NCBI RefSeq assembly: GCF_000213175.1
Contig: NW_009799100.1
Location: 953,992 to 1,017,991 of the forward strand
Length of the DNA stretch: 64,000 nucleotides
Direction of reading: 5' to 3'
DNA from: Neurospora tetrasperma FGSC 2508
Lineage: Eukaryota; Ascomycota; Sordariomycetes; Sordariales; Sordariaceae
Under the pieces are notes generated by a model that saw nothing but the letters and a program-made list of their open reading frames with translations, was not told where the DNA came from and made no database searches. The translations under genes were made by a program, and so were the position numbers. Positions 1 to 11,274 of the stretch are shown piece by piece (position 1 is the stretch's first letter; the number at the start of each line of letters is the position of its first letter).

Positions 1-960
1 CCCCCCCCCCCCCCCCCCACCCCCTCCCTCCTCCTAAATACCCATTTAAATATTTAGTAATATTTAATTTATATAAATTTGCCTACATTCTCAATTTTAT
101 TAATGAGAACCTCTATTCGCACGGGGATAAAACTCTATTCGCACGGGGATTCACTTTTGCTTTTCTAAGTATAATTTGGTCAGACCTTGTTGTATGAGGC
201 TGAGAGTAGTACCAAATTAGTCGTTGATTCTTTGCGGGTTTTTGAGTTTAGATTTCAGTTTCATAGCCCGAAATATAACCTAGATCCTACCTTTCTAGAT
301 TTTTGCATCAAAAACCCCTCTTATCATTTTTAATAATTCACCTTCTTTGTCCTTTATTTTCTCAAGCTACTGAATAGCTACAGATCTTAGAAAAGCTATA
401 GTAAATAGAGAAAGAATAAGGAAAAATATAATATACTTTACTACCTTCTACTAGAATTTTTAAGGTCTAAAAAGACATAGTCAAGTTTCACTTTTTGCCC
501 CCCGTGCGAATAGAGTTTTATCCCTGTGCGAATAGAGTTTCTCTTATTAATATAGTATCCTTATACACTATTACTACCCAATATCCTTACCGACTCTTTA
601 GAACAACCGGGGGGTATTAGTAGTACTAGGACGAAAATTCGAATATTACCCCACGGGGTACTAAGACGAAGATGCGAATATTACCCTACGGAGCGCACAA
701 TCGGCCACCTATAGACTAGTAGGACGAAACTAGAAGGGCGAAGCTAGCAGTAAGCCCCCCCCCCCCCAACACCTATCTAACTATTTACTAATACATAACT
801 TGTATAAACTTGCCCGCATTCTCGATTTCGTGAATATAGTATCCTTATACACTATTACTTCCCAATATCGATATCCAATATTACTATATCCTATATTACC
901 CTACGGGGCACCTAATTAGCGGTACGTAGGCTATCGGAGCGAAGCTAGAAGGGTAAAGTA
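1..960. repeat. Two-unit direct repeat with C tracts
   Basis: The block 1-97 plus 552 to about 735 (C tract, then text around 'ctcaattttattaat' and 'atagtatccttatacacta') recurs at about 753-955 with the same order: a C tract at 755-768, 'ctcgatttcgtgaat', then 'atagtatccttatacacta'. The first unit is interrupted by the MITE at 105-543, the second is not. Shorter internal repeats (gaatattaccc-acgg) occur near 640-690. No coding capacity is visible. It could be a duplicated terminus or LTR-like remnant of an element I cannot name. Confidence 0.7.
105..543. mobile_element. MITE with long TIRs and 8-bp TSD
   Basis: This is a 439-bp non-autonomous DNA transposon. Both ends carry a terminal inverted repeat of about 44 bp with two mismatches, starting 'gagaa(c/a)ctctattcgcac'. 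Each TIR is itself a tandem doublet of a 22-bp unit (ctctattcgcacggggataaaa). The flanks are a perfect 8-bp duplication, ttattaat (97-104 and 544-551), typical of hAT or some Mutator-like families. The related repeat unit at 753-955 lacks the insert, which gives an empty site. The interior keeps many CpA sites, unlike its surroundings, so it was not mutated by RIP. It has no ORF, and no autonomous partner with these TIRs is seen in the window. Confidence 0.88.
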
Positions 961-1369
961 ATTAACCTCACTTACCCTTCTAGGTCTAGAAATATTATTA
1001 TAGACCCTCGGAAATAGATTATCGATGTAGATCAGGATAATGAATATAAGAGCAATGAGGCCAGAGTAATAAAATTAATGATTTTCATCAATTATTCAAT
1101 TATTCAATTATTCAGTCAATCTGTTAATCTATTAATCTATTAAATAATTCAATCATTTAATTATTCAATTATTCAATCAATTAGTCAAACATTCAATCAA
1201 AATAGATTCCAATTAACAGCCGCCTCCTAGCAATTAAAAGCAGAACTAGACTCGGCAATACACTAATTGCAGCAAGAAAAAGCCGATATTAACATTTATT
1301 AGTAAAAATAATCCCAACCTCGTTATAATTACTCATAACATTTGCCGGAATAAACGTACTCTAATAGGT
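961..1369. other. Unassigned AT-rich stretch with octamer repeats
   Basis: At 1086-1200 there are many imperfect copies of 'aattattc' and 'aatctatt'. A short coil-like plus-strand reading (Gln/Leu/Glu-rich) occurs near 1210-1300, but it is too short and interrupted to call. Nothing else was recognised. Confidence 0.4.
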
Positions 1370-2110
1370 TATTTTTCCCCTTTATTATTATTATGACCCA
1401 GTCTATTATCTCCCTTCCTATTGGCTATCCAATTAATTAGTATTATATATTTAACGGTAAATCCTTTAAAATACGTAAATCCTACTATAAACCTAGTATA
1501 CTGCATCGATCTACTACCTACGGGTAAATAGTGCCCTCGAGGGTTAAAATCCGAGTCGTAGGGGGTTATAGGTGCAATTTAAGCAACGCTAGCTAGTTAT
1601 TAGTAATAAATTATATTTTAGATAACTAACTTCTTTTTTTTAAAATCGATTTCAGCGATATCGAATAGTATTGAATCTATAATTTACTACCAATCCTAAT
1701 ACCTCCGGCAATCTTACCGTCCCTAATCCCTCTACTAGTAATAAACGAGGTCTAGAAGCCGCCTTAATATTATTACCCAAAAATAGCTGAATCCTTGTTA
1801 ACCGGCGGCCCGCCCTCTTAAAGGTTATAGAATATTTTAATAATACTCCTATAAAATAAATCTTTAAATATCCGCCCCCTTAGCAATAGTAACCTATATA
1901 ATAGCAATATATACAGCCTTAATAACTATAACCACTAATATTTTAATACCTTAATCCCTGCTAACGTATTAATAGTAAAGATATTAATATTTCTATATAA
2001 GAGTTACTAGACTTTGAACGGTAATAATAATATTCTTTTACCCTTACTATATAACTATAGCGCCTTATTAATATAGGGTCCTTCTCTAATTCTCTAGAGG
2101 GGAAAACCGT

Positions 2111-2130
2111 ACGGCGTTAAGCGCCGCCGG
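2111..2130. other. LINE copy 1 3'-end GC hairpin
   Basis: The sequence acggcgttaagcgccgccgg can fold as GGCG-ttaa(g)-CGCC. It is unchanged at 55941-55960 in copy 2, within an otherwise mutated 3' region. LINE reverse transcriptases commonly recognise a 3' stem-loop, so this may be that element. It has few CpA sites, which alone could explain the lack of RIP changes. Confidence 0.5.
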
Positions 2131-2499
2131 ATAAAAACCCCTAACTTTATTTCGGCTATAGCTTACCCGTACCGTTCCTATTTTGCTTATAGCTATAATA
2201 GTTTTTATTTATTACTATAGTAAATTAATTTTATCTCTTCCTTTATTACGTTATCCTAATATTAGAATAATAAGAATAATAGGGATATAGTTAGGGATAT
2301 TGCCTTCCTTCGCTACTCCTCCGTTTTAATTTTTATTGCCCCTTCTTCCGCCTTCCTTCTACTTCTCCGTCCTATTTTCTTATTTGCGTTATTACCCCTC
2401 CACTTTATTATTCTTATTTATATTTACCTCCGCCCTATCCCTATATTTCCTAACCCTCGGCTCTACCCCTATTTTTAATAGTGTAAGGGCTTTTTTCTC

Positions 2500-5400
2500 T
2501 ATTTATATAATCCTTCCTACGGCGTCCTTTCCTAATTCCTTTTTACCTTCTTTCCTCCCTATAATAATATTATTTAGAATAACTTCCTTTAATTATAACC
2601 GTCCTAGTCTAATCGACCTCACCTCCGACCCTAAGGTTTCTTCTCTAAAAGCGTCTCCGGGCTCTCCTAGTTTTATAGCCCCAATTTATTTAGAGCTTAC
2701 GATTATTTTTTTATATCCTTTATAGTAATCCGGATTTTTAAATTTCTTAGAACCGGTATATTTATTCTTTCTATTGTTCCTAATTTTTATACTAATTTAT
2801 ATAATATTATCCGTAAAATTCCTTACTTTTACTATACTTTAAATTTCGCTACGGTTTTAAAATTCGATAAGAGGCTTATTAGTCCTAACGCTTTCCGTAA
2901 AACTGTTATTAGTAAAATTTATTTTATTTCGGCTTCCTATAAATTTTATATTTTTCTCTTTTTTGCCCTTCTTTTTTAATTAATATTTTATTCCTAATTA
3001 CTAACCTTTAAACCGCGATTTATATTTATATTATTAGTAAATATATATTAGACGTTCCTGCCGGTCTTCATAATACCTATAACGTTATTTAGTCCGTAGC
3101 CGTTATTATGATATTACGTAGCCTAGTTGGATATTATTAAAAATTAAATATTTTTATTTATATTATTTAGTAATTCATTAAATATATATACGGTCGTTTA
3201 GTATAAAATAGTCTTTTGAATAATATTATTAGCCTTCTCTATACTTTATACTATAATACTATTATTTTTTAATAGAAGGGATACTATACGTTCTATATTA
3301 AGAATATCTTTTATAATTATACTCCCTCCGGCTTTAATATTAATAATATAATAAACTTAATCCGTATTATTTTTAATTTTAGTAGTAGTACAATTATTCC
3401 CGCGCGTATTATATTCGGTTTTAATAATAGTAGTATAACTACTCTTATTCGTATAATTTCCGGTTTTAATAGTAATAATATTGCCCCTAATAGGCCTATA
3501 GCCATCGATACCCCCGGCCGCCCTATTATAAATAATAATTAGATTTAGTAGCGTTATAATATTATTACGAATTAAATTCGTATAATAGAACTTCTCAAAC
3601 CGTTTTTTAAGTATAATTAGGCGTTAAATAGATGGTACTTCGGTTTTTATTATAGTTATAGTATAAATAGTATTTATAATTAGTATAATCGTTTCCTCCC
3701 TATCCCTTTATTCTTTTATTCTAATATTATTAATAATTTATTTTTTTTCTTAGGAATACTTTACAAACTCTTTGTATTACTCCTCCTCTAATTCGATTAT
3801 TAGATAATATTCTTTTAAATTACTTAATTTTAATACTTATAATAGAATCCTCTCGGCTTTAATTCTATTATTCAGGTAATTTTAGAACTTTTCTTTCGTT
3901 AATAGTTAATTTTTAATATTTAATTAGAAAAAGCCTTCCGTATTAAGGCAATTTAAAATAATATAAACGAAAGTCTCTTTTTTTAATCTATAGGTATAGA
4001 TAAGAGTTTAGACGCTTAGTACCTTTTTCTAAAAGAGAAAAGCCCGGAGTTTTATAACCTCCGTTCTAATTTAAATTAGGAAGGAGTTTTTCGCTTTAAT
4101 TAATAGGTATAGTTCGTCGTTATCTTCTTCTAATATTCGAATTCTCCTCTTTTTTTTTTTCTTTATACTAATTATATATTATTAAATAGCTTCGCTACTA
4201 AACTTAGGGGTAAGGTCAGCGATAATAAAGTTATAGTATCGATTTGATTTGGTTATTACTATTATTAAATAATAGTTATAGTATAATACCTATTTTCTAT
4301 TAATTACGTCCTTTAATTATTCCTTATAATTAGTAGCCGTAGGTTCTAGGATTTATAATAATAGTAGTAGGGTCCTTAATTTAGGAGGAGGACCGGCCGT
4401 GATCGCTAAAAGTTTTTCCGTTAGTACCTACGCTTTAATCTACCTAGTTTTGGCTATACTACTCTTTAATTTATTAGCGGGTAGTTAACCTTTAATTTAT
4501 TATATCCGAATATAAATAATTACTTAAATTACTATTCCCTAAATGAATTTTATTTAGTCTATACGGGTAAGCCTTTTTTTAAAAGCTTAAACTTTTTTAT
4601 TAAAATAATAGTCGAATAGTAAATAAAAGGTTTCTATTTCTAGGTTCTATATTAGTGTAGCTTTATACGCCCCGGTAATAATTCTTAAATATTTAATTTA
4701 GTATTTCGTTAGCCTAATTACAATCCTTTATAATTTCCTATAGACTTCGGTTAGTTAATAGAATATTAAAGCTCTATATATAATAGCGCTACGAATATAT
4801 TTAGTATATATTTCCCTTATTTAATAAAAGAGTAATCCTATATTTTTGTTACTAATTTTATAAATATATTTATTTAAATCTTTATTTTTTATTTTATTAC
4901 TTCTATATAAGCCCGGTAATTAAATTTATAATTTAATTAAACCCTTAGGAATTTTATTAATTATATCAATTAAAATACTATATCTTTGAATTAGAAAGTT
5001 TCCGTCCTTAGTACACTCGTTTACGTAAAATGTATTAGCTTTGTTTTATTTACTTCGAATTCTATACCTTTTACTCCGGTCTATTTTAAATATATTTCCT
5101 ATATTGCTTATAAGGTTTAATAGTTTTCTTTAATAATACGGGCTATTATAATAATATTAGTATTATCTATAAAGCCGATTATAATTATATTTAGGATTAT
5201 TACTAATTTCTAATATAATAAAATTATAAAGAAAATAAAAAGGATAGTTAAGAAGGGGAAGTCTTAAAATATATTTACTATAGTAATATAGGGGCGAAAC
5301 GTTTTATTATTAAAGAAGAGAGCGTCTCTCCTATTAGTAACGAAGTTTATTACTTATTTAATAATTTATATTTAGAATTATATTTCCTATAAAATATATA

Positions 5401-7330
5401 GAAGCTACTTATATTTAATTCTATTAAATGCGCCCTTTAAATTAAGGAATATAAGGGATATTATAGCCCTAAGTTTTTAAGCTATATAGATTATATTAGT
5501 AATTACCTAAATGATAAATTCTATTAAATAGTCTATTTAATTACTTATTTAACCCTCCGGTAGGAGGTTAAATTCTTTAGTTACTTTTATAAATTTTTTA
5601 ATTATAAGGGCCTCGAAGATTTTTTTAATATTATTAAGTAGCGATATAGGTTTTTATACGCCTACTCGTTTTTATTGGGTAGCGCTTTTTTTAGGCTTTT
5701 TAAGGATAATTACTTTCGTATCCTTAAACCGTTATAGGAAATATCTAAATTAGAGGCTAGTAATTATTAAGTATACTATTATTTATTAGAATAGTTACTT
5801 ATATAATTTTCAAAATTTATTTAAGTATTAATTAATACTTAGGGCTTTATTAGGCGCTATCCGGGAGAGGACGTTTTAAATATTTTCTTTAGTAATTAAT
5901 TCGCTAATAATTATTAGGTTAATACCGTTTACTAGTTTGATTTAATTTAGTAGATATTTTATTAGAATATTTACCCTTAGGAAGAGATAATTAGTAAGGA
6001 TTTTAGCTTTATTATTATAATTTTCGATTTTTATTGCCCCTTCGCTAATTCGGAAGGTTGGTAGTTTAAGCGGGTTTATTAGGCGATAGCTTCGGGTCCG
6101 GGCTCATTTTTCTAAAGGCTAGAATTAATTCGGGTTCTTTAAAACTTTAATAATACTTTTATACTATATAGCCCGCTATACTTTCGAAATAATTTTCTTC
6201 TTTTTTATTATTATTTCAACGAATTCCTTTTAATTTAATAGTATTTAGTATTTAAACTATATTTAATATTTCTATTGTACTTCCTTTATAACTATTTTAT
6301 ATTTTAATATTTATTAATTTATTCTCCTCCTTCGACCTTTCTTCCGGTATAAGACGAATTCTTCTATAATATTAGTAAGTTCTCTATTGAACTTATAAAA
6401 ATTTTATTCAAATTCTTCTATTATATTAATCCTTTCCGGGACTAAGATCCGTTTCTCTATTGCTTCCTTTACTTTTATTATATCTATAAAATTTTAATTA
6501 TAATTTCCTTCTTCTTTTACCCTCCTATTTTTTCTTTTTATTTGGACTTAGACTTTATAGGGGTAATAGTTTAAATTAATTTATTCGTATTATTATACTC
6601 CATAGTATTCGGCTTTAATTCCGGGTAATAATTATATATAGTCGATTATTCTATTTCTTCCTCCTTATATTATATTACTAAATTTTATAAATTTATTACG
6701 GGGGGTAAATAGATTAAGCTTCTAATATTATATTTATATAAGGAGGCGTATAATTTTTAGGTTAATCCTATTCTTTAAATTCTAGTTAGGATAATAGAAG
6801 TTCAAATCCCCGATAATAATAATTTAATTTTTTATTAGGGGCTTAGCTTCGAGGAATTTAAAGAGCGGGGATTCCTATTAGTATTTTAATATTCTTTATA
6901 TTAGAATAAGTAAGTAAATAGAATAAACGGTCGTAGGATCCCTTAAATTTTTAAATATTACTATAGTCTAATCCTTCCCGGTTTAAAAATTGAAGTCGTT
7001 TAAATTCTATTTCTTATTTATATATATTATTGCCCTTTTATTCTTTAAATAATCGATTTCAAAATACTTACCGCCTTTAGGATAGTAAATATCCTTATTT
7101 AAATTTCTACCCGGCTCTTAAATTACTATAATACTATAAGACTCTTTTTATTCGAATAAATATTTTCCTCTCTTATATAACTTCTTTATATTTTAATAGA
7201 ATATATTTAATTAGATTATTAATTACCCTAAAATAAGGTTCTTATAAATCCTTTAGCGGAGGATAAGGGTATTACTTCCCTTAGGGGAATTATAACCTTA
7301 TAAATACTATTATTATTATACGCCCAATTC
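2500..7330 (-). pseudogene. LINE copy 1 ORF2 (endonuclease / reverse transcriptase)
   Basis: Endonuclease: at about 7170-6770 the minus strand reads 'IIVIQEPG', later 'TVYSIYLL' and 'IIIGDLNFYYP'. These correspond to the catalytic IQEP and GDFNxHHP motifs of APE-type LINE nucleases. Reverse transcriptase: 5153-5176 reads G-F-I-D-N-T-N-I, i.e. the GF(V/I)DDTN active site with the second Asp changed to Asn, preceded by a decayed QGSPLSPILF-like segment at about 5230-5265. The downstream part, where RNase H is expected, is too mutated to assign. The frame is littered with stops and cannot encode a protein. The boundaries are estimates. Confidence 0.8.
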
Positions 7331-8878
7331 CCTATATTTTAGGAATATAGGTAATATATATCTATCGGGTTTTATTAGGTTAAAGGTTTTAGTTAGGGGG
7401 TTAGGCCGACGATTTTTTTTCGGCCGCCCTCTCTTTATATTTCTTCTAATTTATTTCTCTAGAGTAATAATAGTATAGGAGTTAGGAGGAGCGTCCGGTA
7501 GGTTACTCTCGTTTATAGTCTCTATTATTAATTCTAATACCTTTCTGGCCGGGTTTTTACAAAGGAGGGTAAATATCTATAGCCTCTTAATATATACAAT
7601 AAACGCCTTTGTAATAGCTTTCTAGAGAAGGGGGTACTCCTTATAGTTATAAGGGAAGTATCCTTTCTTCCTATATAATTTATAATAAATAAACAATTTA
7701 TTTTTATTTAACAGATAATTCACTTTTTGAAAGTAATTTCCTTTATATTTAGCTTCGCTATATTAAGCGTAAATATTTGCCTAGTAATAAAATTTTACTA
7801 TATATCCGATTCTTTAATATTTAAAATACTATTTGATATTATTCGAAGTTTAGAATAGTTTATAAGAGTATATACTACTATTTTAAAGGAAGAAATTATT
7901 TTAAAGGAAGTTCGCCGCCTTCGAAGTAGCGATTTCTATTAGGAATAAACTTCTATTCTCTCCGTCCTTTCTTTTCTAAGGCCGAATTTTTATAATAGTT
8001 ATTTCTTTATTCTTATTCCTTACTACATTTATTAATACTTTCAATATAGTATAAATATTAATATTATTCTAGGGTATACCCCGGACTAGTATATTTACAA
8101 TACTTATAATAGTAAAGGCTTCCTTATTAAAAACTTCCGTAGCCTATACTTAATTTTACTAATATTAATTATATATAGATTTATTAAAAATAATTATATA
8201 ATTTCTAAATATTAGTATTCTAGTAGCCGCTCTAATTATTAAACTTAGTTTCTTCCGGCCTAGGATCGTTACTACGGCCGTCTTTATATTTTTATTCGAG
8301 CGGTTTATAAATTCGGCGGTAATAATTACTCCTTTAATAGTAAATTGCTATTCGAAATTGGAGGGGATAAATTTTTTAATAATAATAGTCGGTAATTATT
8401 AGAGGGTAATACTAATTTTATTTGGAATAGTTTTCGTTATAATATTAATTTATTATTTCGGTACTTCCTAAATACTCTTTTTAATTTCCTTTAAATTATT
8501 TTTCTTTAAATTATTAAAATCCTTTTTAATAATAAATTAATCGGTTCTAACCTTATTAGCCTCGGGTCGTATAGACCTAATTTTTACAATACGAATCTAT
8601 ACGAATTCGAAAAATAATTTTCGAGCCTAACGTTAATCCTCAGTCGAAATAATATTATAATCCATAAATTTATTTATTCTAATAATAAATTTCTTTAATA
8701 TTTTATTATTCTCCTCCGTTTTATACAAAGTCTTCGCAATAAGTACAGCTTCGGGGTTATTATATATAGAAATTTCTACAAGCGGATTATAAATATTATT
8801 TTCGAGCCTATAAGTATTGCTATTTATAGCTATTAATAATAATAATACAATATTATCGCTACGTTCGTCGTAGGACAT
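7330..8878 (-). pseudogene. LINE copy 1 ORF1 (gag-like nucleic-acid-binding protein)
   Basis: The start Met is at 8878 (MSYDERSDN). The first 81 residues are open and contain 'AVLIAKTLYKTEENNKILKKF', a conserved N-terminal helix that recurs at 62705 in copy 2. Farther on, at about 7650-7710, the reading K-L-x-x-K-K-G-x-F-P-Y-N matches a CX2CX4HX4C zinc knuckle in which the Cys codons now read Tyr (TGY to TAY) and the His reads Tyr. This is followed at about 7400-7430 by the basic stretch KRGRPKKNRR. Many in-frame TAG/TAA codons interrupt it. In Tad1-type LINEs this protein packages element RNA. The 3' limit is approximate because ORF1 and ORF2 lie close together. Confidence 0.7.
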
Positions 8879-8984
8879 CGTAAGGGACGTAAACGACCCT
8901 CCTAAGTCGATTGCCGTTATTAGTTTTTGTTTTGGAGCACTCCTCGACCAGAAATCGGCGTTTCCGGTTTTGGCGTCGTTTTTT
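8879..8984 (-). promoter_or_regulatory. LINE copy 1 5' leader / internal promoter candidate
   Basis: This 106-bp GC-richer leader precedes the ORF1 Met. It differs from the leader of copy 2 (62706-62811) at only about six positions, although the bodies of the two copies differ heavily. LINEs carry their promoter in this position. The assignment as a promoter is inference; the conservation is directly visible. Confidence 0.45.
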
Positions 8985-9007
8985 GACTTTGAACGGTAGT
9001 AATAGTA

Positions 9008-10850
9008 ATAAGGAGAATTGGGACCTTATATAGTCATATATTAAGAATTTAAAGCCAAATAGTAATAACAACTATAGTAACTACTATAACCTCCCTAACT
9101 ACTAATCCAACAACTGCAATATTAATAGATAGTCCAACCCCAACTAATTTAGAGAATTAGTCTAGATTTACAACGGCCTATTAATTATTCTATTTAATTA
9201 TTGTAGCCTCTATAGGTTAATATTTAATTTATTACTACTAGTACTTTCCGGTTCAAAACCAATACTCTATAATATTAAACAATTAGAAAAAAGGCCTCTC
9301 GTATAGATTAGGATACCCTAAGATATACCTTTAGTAAAATATATTTATAAGTATATTCTTTAACTGCATTTTAATTTATTATTTATTTAATTTTTATATT
9401 CTAGGATGATTAAAAGACCGCCGAAGCCCGCCGAAAACGAGACTAAATTCAATATTACCACCGTTTTTACTATTATAACTAAAAAAAAATATTATACCTA
9501 CTCCTTCACTAGCAATATTAATTATTCGGAAATATCCTAATTTATAGGAATCTAATACGGGTTAATAAATATAAATATAATAAAATCCACCTAACAATAA
9601 TAATAAATTTACATATCCGACTTACCTTGTTATTCGTTCTATTAAGTAACGAAACCTAGTTATAAGTATTTATTATATTTGTAAGATTAAAGATAATCAA
9701 TTTATTTATCCCAATTACTATATCTCTCGTTACATTAACGACCGTAATCCCAATACTAATATTTATTTACTCTATTAGCCTACTATATAAATTAATATTT
9801 ACAACTAAGAAAAGATTTATACTGTTTATAGTAATACTAATTTCCGATCCGATTATATTTATATTAGTAATTATTAGAAAAAGGACTTCTATCTTCTTTA
9901 TTAAGGAAAGGCTCGAAATCAAGGTAGAGATCTCAATTAAAAACGGTTGAGCCGTTACCTTCCAATTCCGCCTAAGTAACGGGACGCTTACTTATTATAT
10001 TTTATTTGTCTGGCCTATGGATTGGTACGCCGTCTTATTAATAAAGATGCTATTATCGGATTTTATATAATATACGTTTATACCAATCTATACTACAATA
10101 TCCGATAAAAAAAACAAAGTTTGTATAAACTATTATCGAAATTATAAGCGTAGCGATTTCTTCGATAGAAATAATATTGAACGGAATTATTATAAATAAT
10201 ATTGGGCGCCGACAAATAAAGACAACGAGGAGGATAATAACTTGGATAACTTTTATCTCTTTAATAACAACAATAATAACCTATTTTAAATTAAATAATT
10301 ACCTTATCTATAAATACAGAACAATCCTCTTAATAATTCAAATACAATTTTCAATATTAATGATTTTATTTAAGACTACGGCCTTCTCGAATCCTAGTCC
10401 TAATCCCAGTCCTAGCCGGAACCTTCCCAACGGCGAAGAAGAGGTTGCCTACTTAGCCCAAGACTTCTATAGCTACCCCAGTTACCCGGCCCTCGATTTC
10501 CCGGCCTACCCGGTATTGAATTTGAATAGGACCCCGTATTTAATAGCGATATAAATACTTAGGCTATTCCTAATTCGGATTATTAATATCTTCTTAATTG
10601 CCAGGCTGTATTCGATGCCGAGACTATAGAAGAATATAACTATTGTAAAGAAAAGTGGTTTAATTTAAGGCTTATTAGAGTTAGCGATTAGGACGTTTGT
10701 AAGCGGAATTGTTATATTAATATAGACCTCCAATTGGACGAGCCTTTTAAATATACTACGGCTAGTGATATAGATTTCAGCACTTTTAATCCTAATAGCG
10801 ATAAATATTAATTACTACCTTTTAATCTAGTAGAGGAAATACTAATTATA
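9008..10850 (+). pseudogene. Helitron copy 1 N-terminal coding remnant
   Basis: Plus-strand frames between the LINE and the MULE arm contain long stop-poor pieces, for example 10177-10554 (125 aa, a shadow frame) and the better frame through 10560-10850, with 'IPNSDYQYLLNCQAVFDAE', 'EKWFNLRL' and 'LDEPFKYTTASDIDFSTF'. It is Gln-rich where TAG/TAA replace CAG/CAA. A Pro/Ser-rich linker lies near 10385-10530. Only the N-terminal, non-catalytic part of a Helitron replicase is represented. The segment 9010-10100 is assigned by position only; I recognise no motif there. Confidence 0.45.
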
Positions 10851-10852
10851 TA

Positions 10853-11100
10853 AGGGAAACCCTACCCGCACCCCAACCGTTCCTTCTCGTACCCTCCCCC
10901 ACCTAGAAAAATGGGGCGGTTCAGCTGATGACACCTGACATTGTAAATCCCGTTTTTACCCGCAAAATTTCGTCTTTTCAATGCACGTAATATTGCTCTA
11001 CCTTGGTTATTTCTTTTCCCTTTTTTTCATACGGCTAGTCGTACCTATACTACTTAACTACCGGTCCCTAGGAAAGCATTTGCCGTAGCATGACCGTTAG
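10853..11100 (+). mobile_element. MULE-family terminal arm (left-type)
   Basis: The stretch at about 10853-10995 aligns with the left arm of the complete MULE at 28777: an ACC-rich terminus, then 'cagctgatgacacctgaca', then 'ttgtaaatcccgtttttac', then a C/T-rich 'tttcatacggc'-like tract. No matching right end was found downstream, so this is a truncated or strongly rearranged relative. It truncates Helitron copy 1. Confidence 0.65.
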
Positions 11101-11160
11101 ACTACGGTAAGTGTATTACTATTGTGTATTAACTATAGATATCAGACTACCGTTGTTGGG

Positions 11161-11253
11161 CGCTATACTCGTCAGATCTTCAAAATCGACCGTCTGACTA
11201 GTGGGCGGGCCACTAGTCAGACGGTCGATTTTGAAGACCTGACAAGTATAGCG
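11161..11253. repeat. 44-bp hairpin flanked by 12-bp direct repeats
   Basis: Left arm 11161-11204 and right arm 11210-11253 are reverse complements over 44 bp with two mismatches, around a 5-nt loop (gcggg). The palindrome is flanked by perfect 12-bp direct repeats, agactaccgttg (11144-11155 and 11263-11274). CpA sites are retained. The structure resembles a tiny foldback element or a hairpin subterminal part of a transposon. Confidence 0.9.
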
Positions 11254-11274
11254 TTAGGAGAAAGACTACCGTTG

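Larger units (their letters stand above)
2033..8984 (-). mobile_element. LINE copy 1 (Tad1-like), full length, RIP-mutated
   Basis: A non-LTR retrotransposon of about 6.95 kb on the minus strand. Flanking duplications gactttgaacggta-taata (2010-2032 and 8985-9007, two A/G mismatches) define the ends. Order from the 5' end (right): GC-richer leader 8879-8984, ORF1 with a CCHC-type knuckle and basic KRGRPKKNRR stretch, AP-type endonuclease, reverse transcriptase, and a 3' end with a GC hairpin. Copy 2 at 55858-62823 is collinear and nearly the same length, so divergence is by substitution rather than indels. It sits inside Helitron copy 1. The Tad1 clade is inferred from the F-x-D-D form of the RT active site and the ORF layout; an RNase H domain was not resolved. 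Confidence 0.88.
1370..10852 (+). mobile_element. Helitron copy 1, 5' part, split by a LINE
   Basis: The leader at about 1370-1610 matches 52350-52560 of Helitron copy 2 (shared landmarks: ggtaaatcctttaaaat, atcctactataaa, tctactacctacgggt, gggggttata). After the LINE, plus-strand translation at about 10500-10850 shows features also present in copy 2 at about 53690-53900: a 'GIEFEQDP' stretch, then 'EKWFNLRL' and a Cys pair (DVCKRNC). Known fungal Helitron replicases carry a similar W/RWF..C..C block N-terminal to the DUF6570-like region. The element ends abruptly at about 10852, where a MULE-type arm begins. No HUH or helicase part remains. Helitron identity is inferred from copy 2; the exact 5' end was not determined. 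Confidence 0.6.

Noticed and set aside
1-30. Possible telomere or subtelomere because of terminal C tracts
   Set aside because: The tract is plain poly-C with no CCCTAA repeats, and the same C tract recurs internally at about 755-768.
2336-2725. 129-aa plus-strand ORF near the left LINE
   Set aside because: It lies antisense within the 3' part of LINE copy 1 and its counterpart in copy 2 is interrupted; composition is Phe/Leu/Ser-rich as expected of a shadow.
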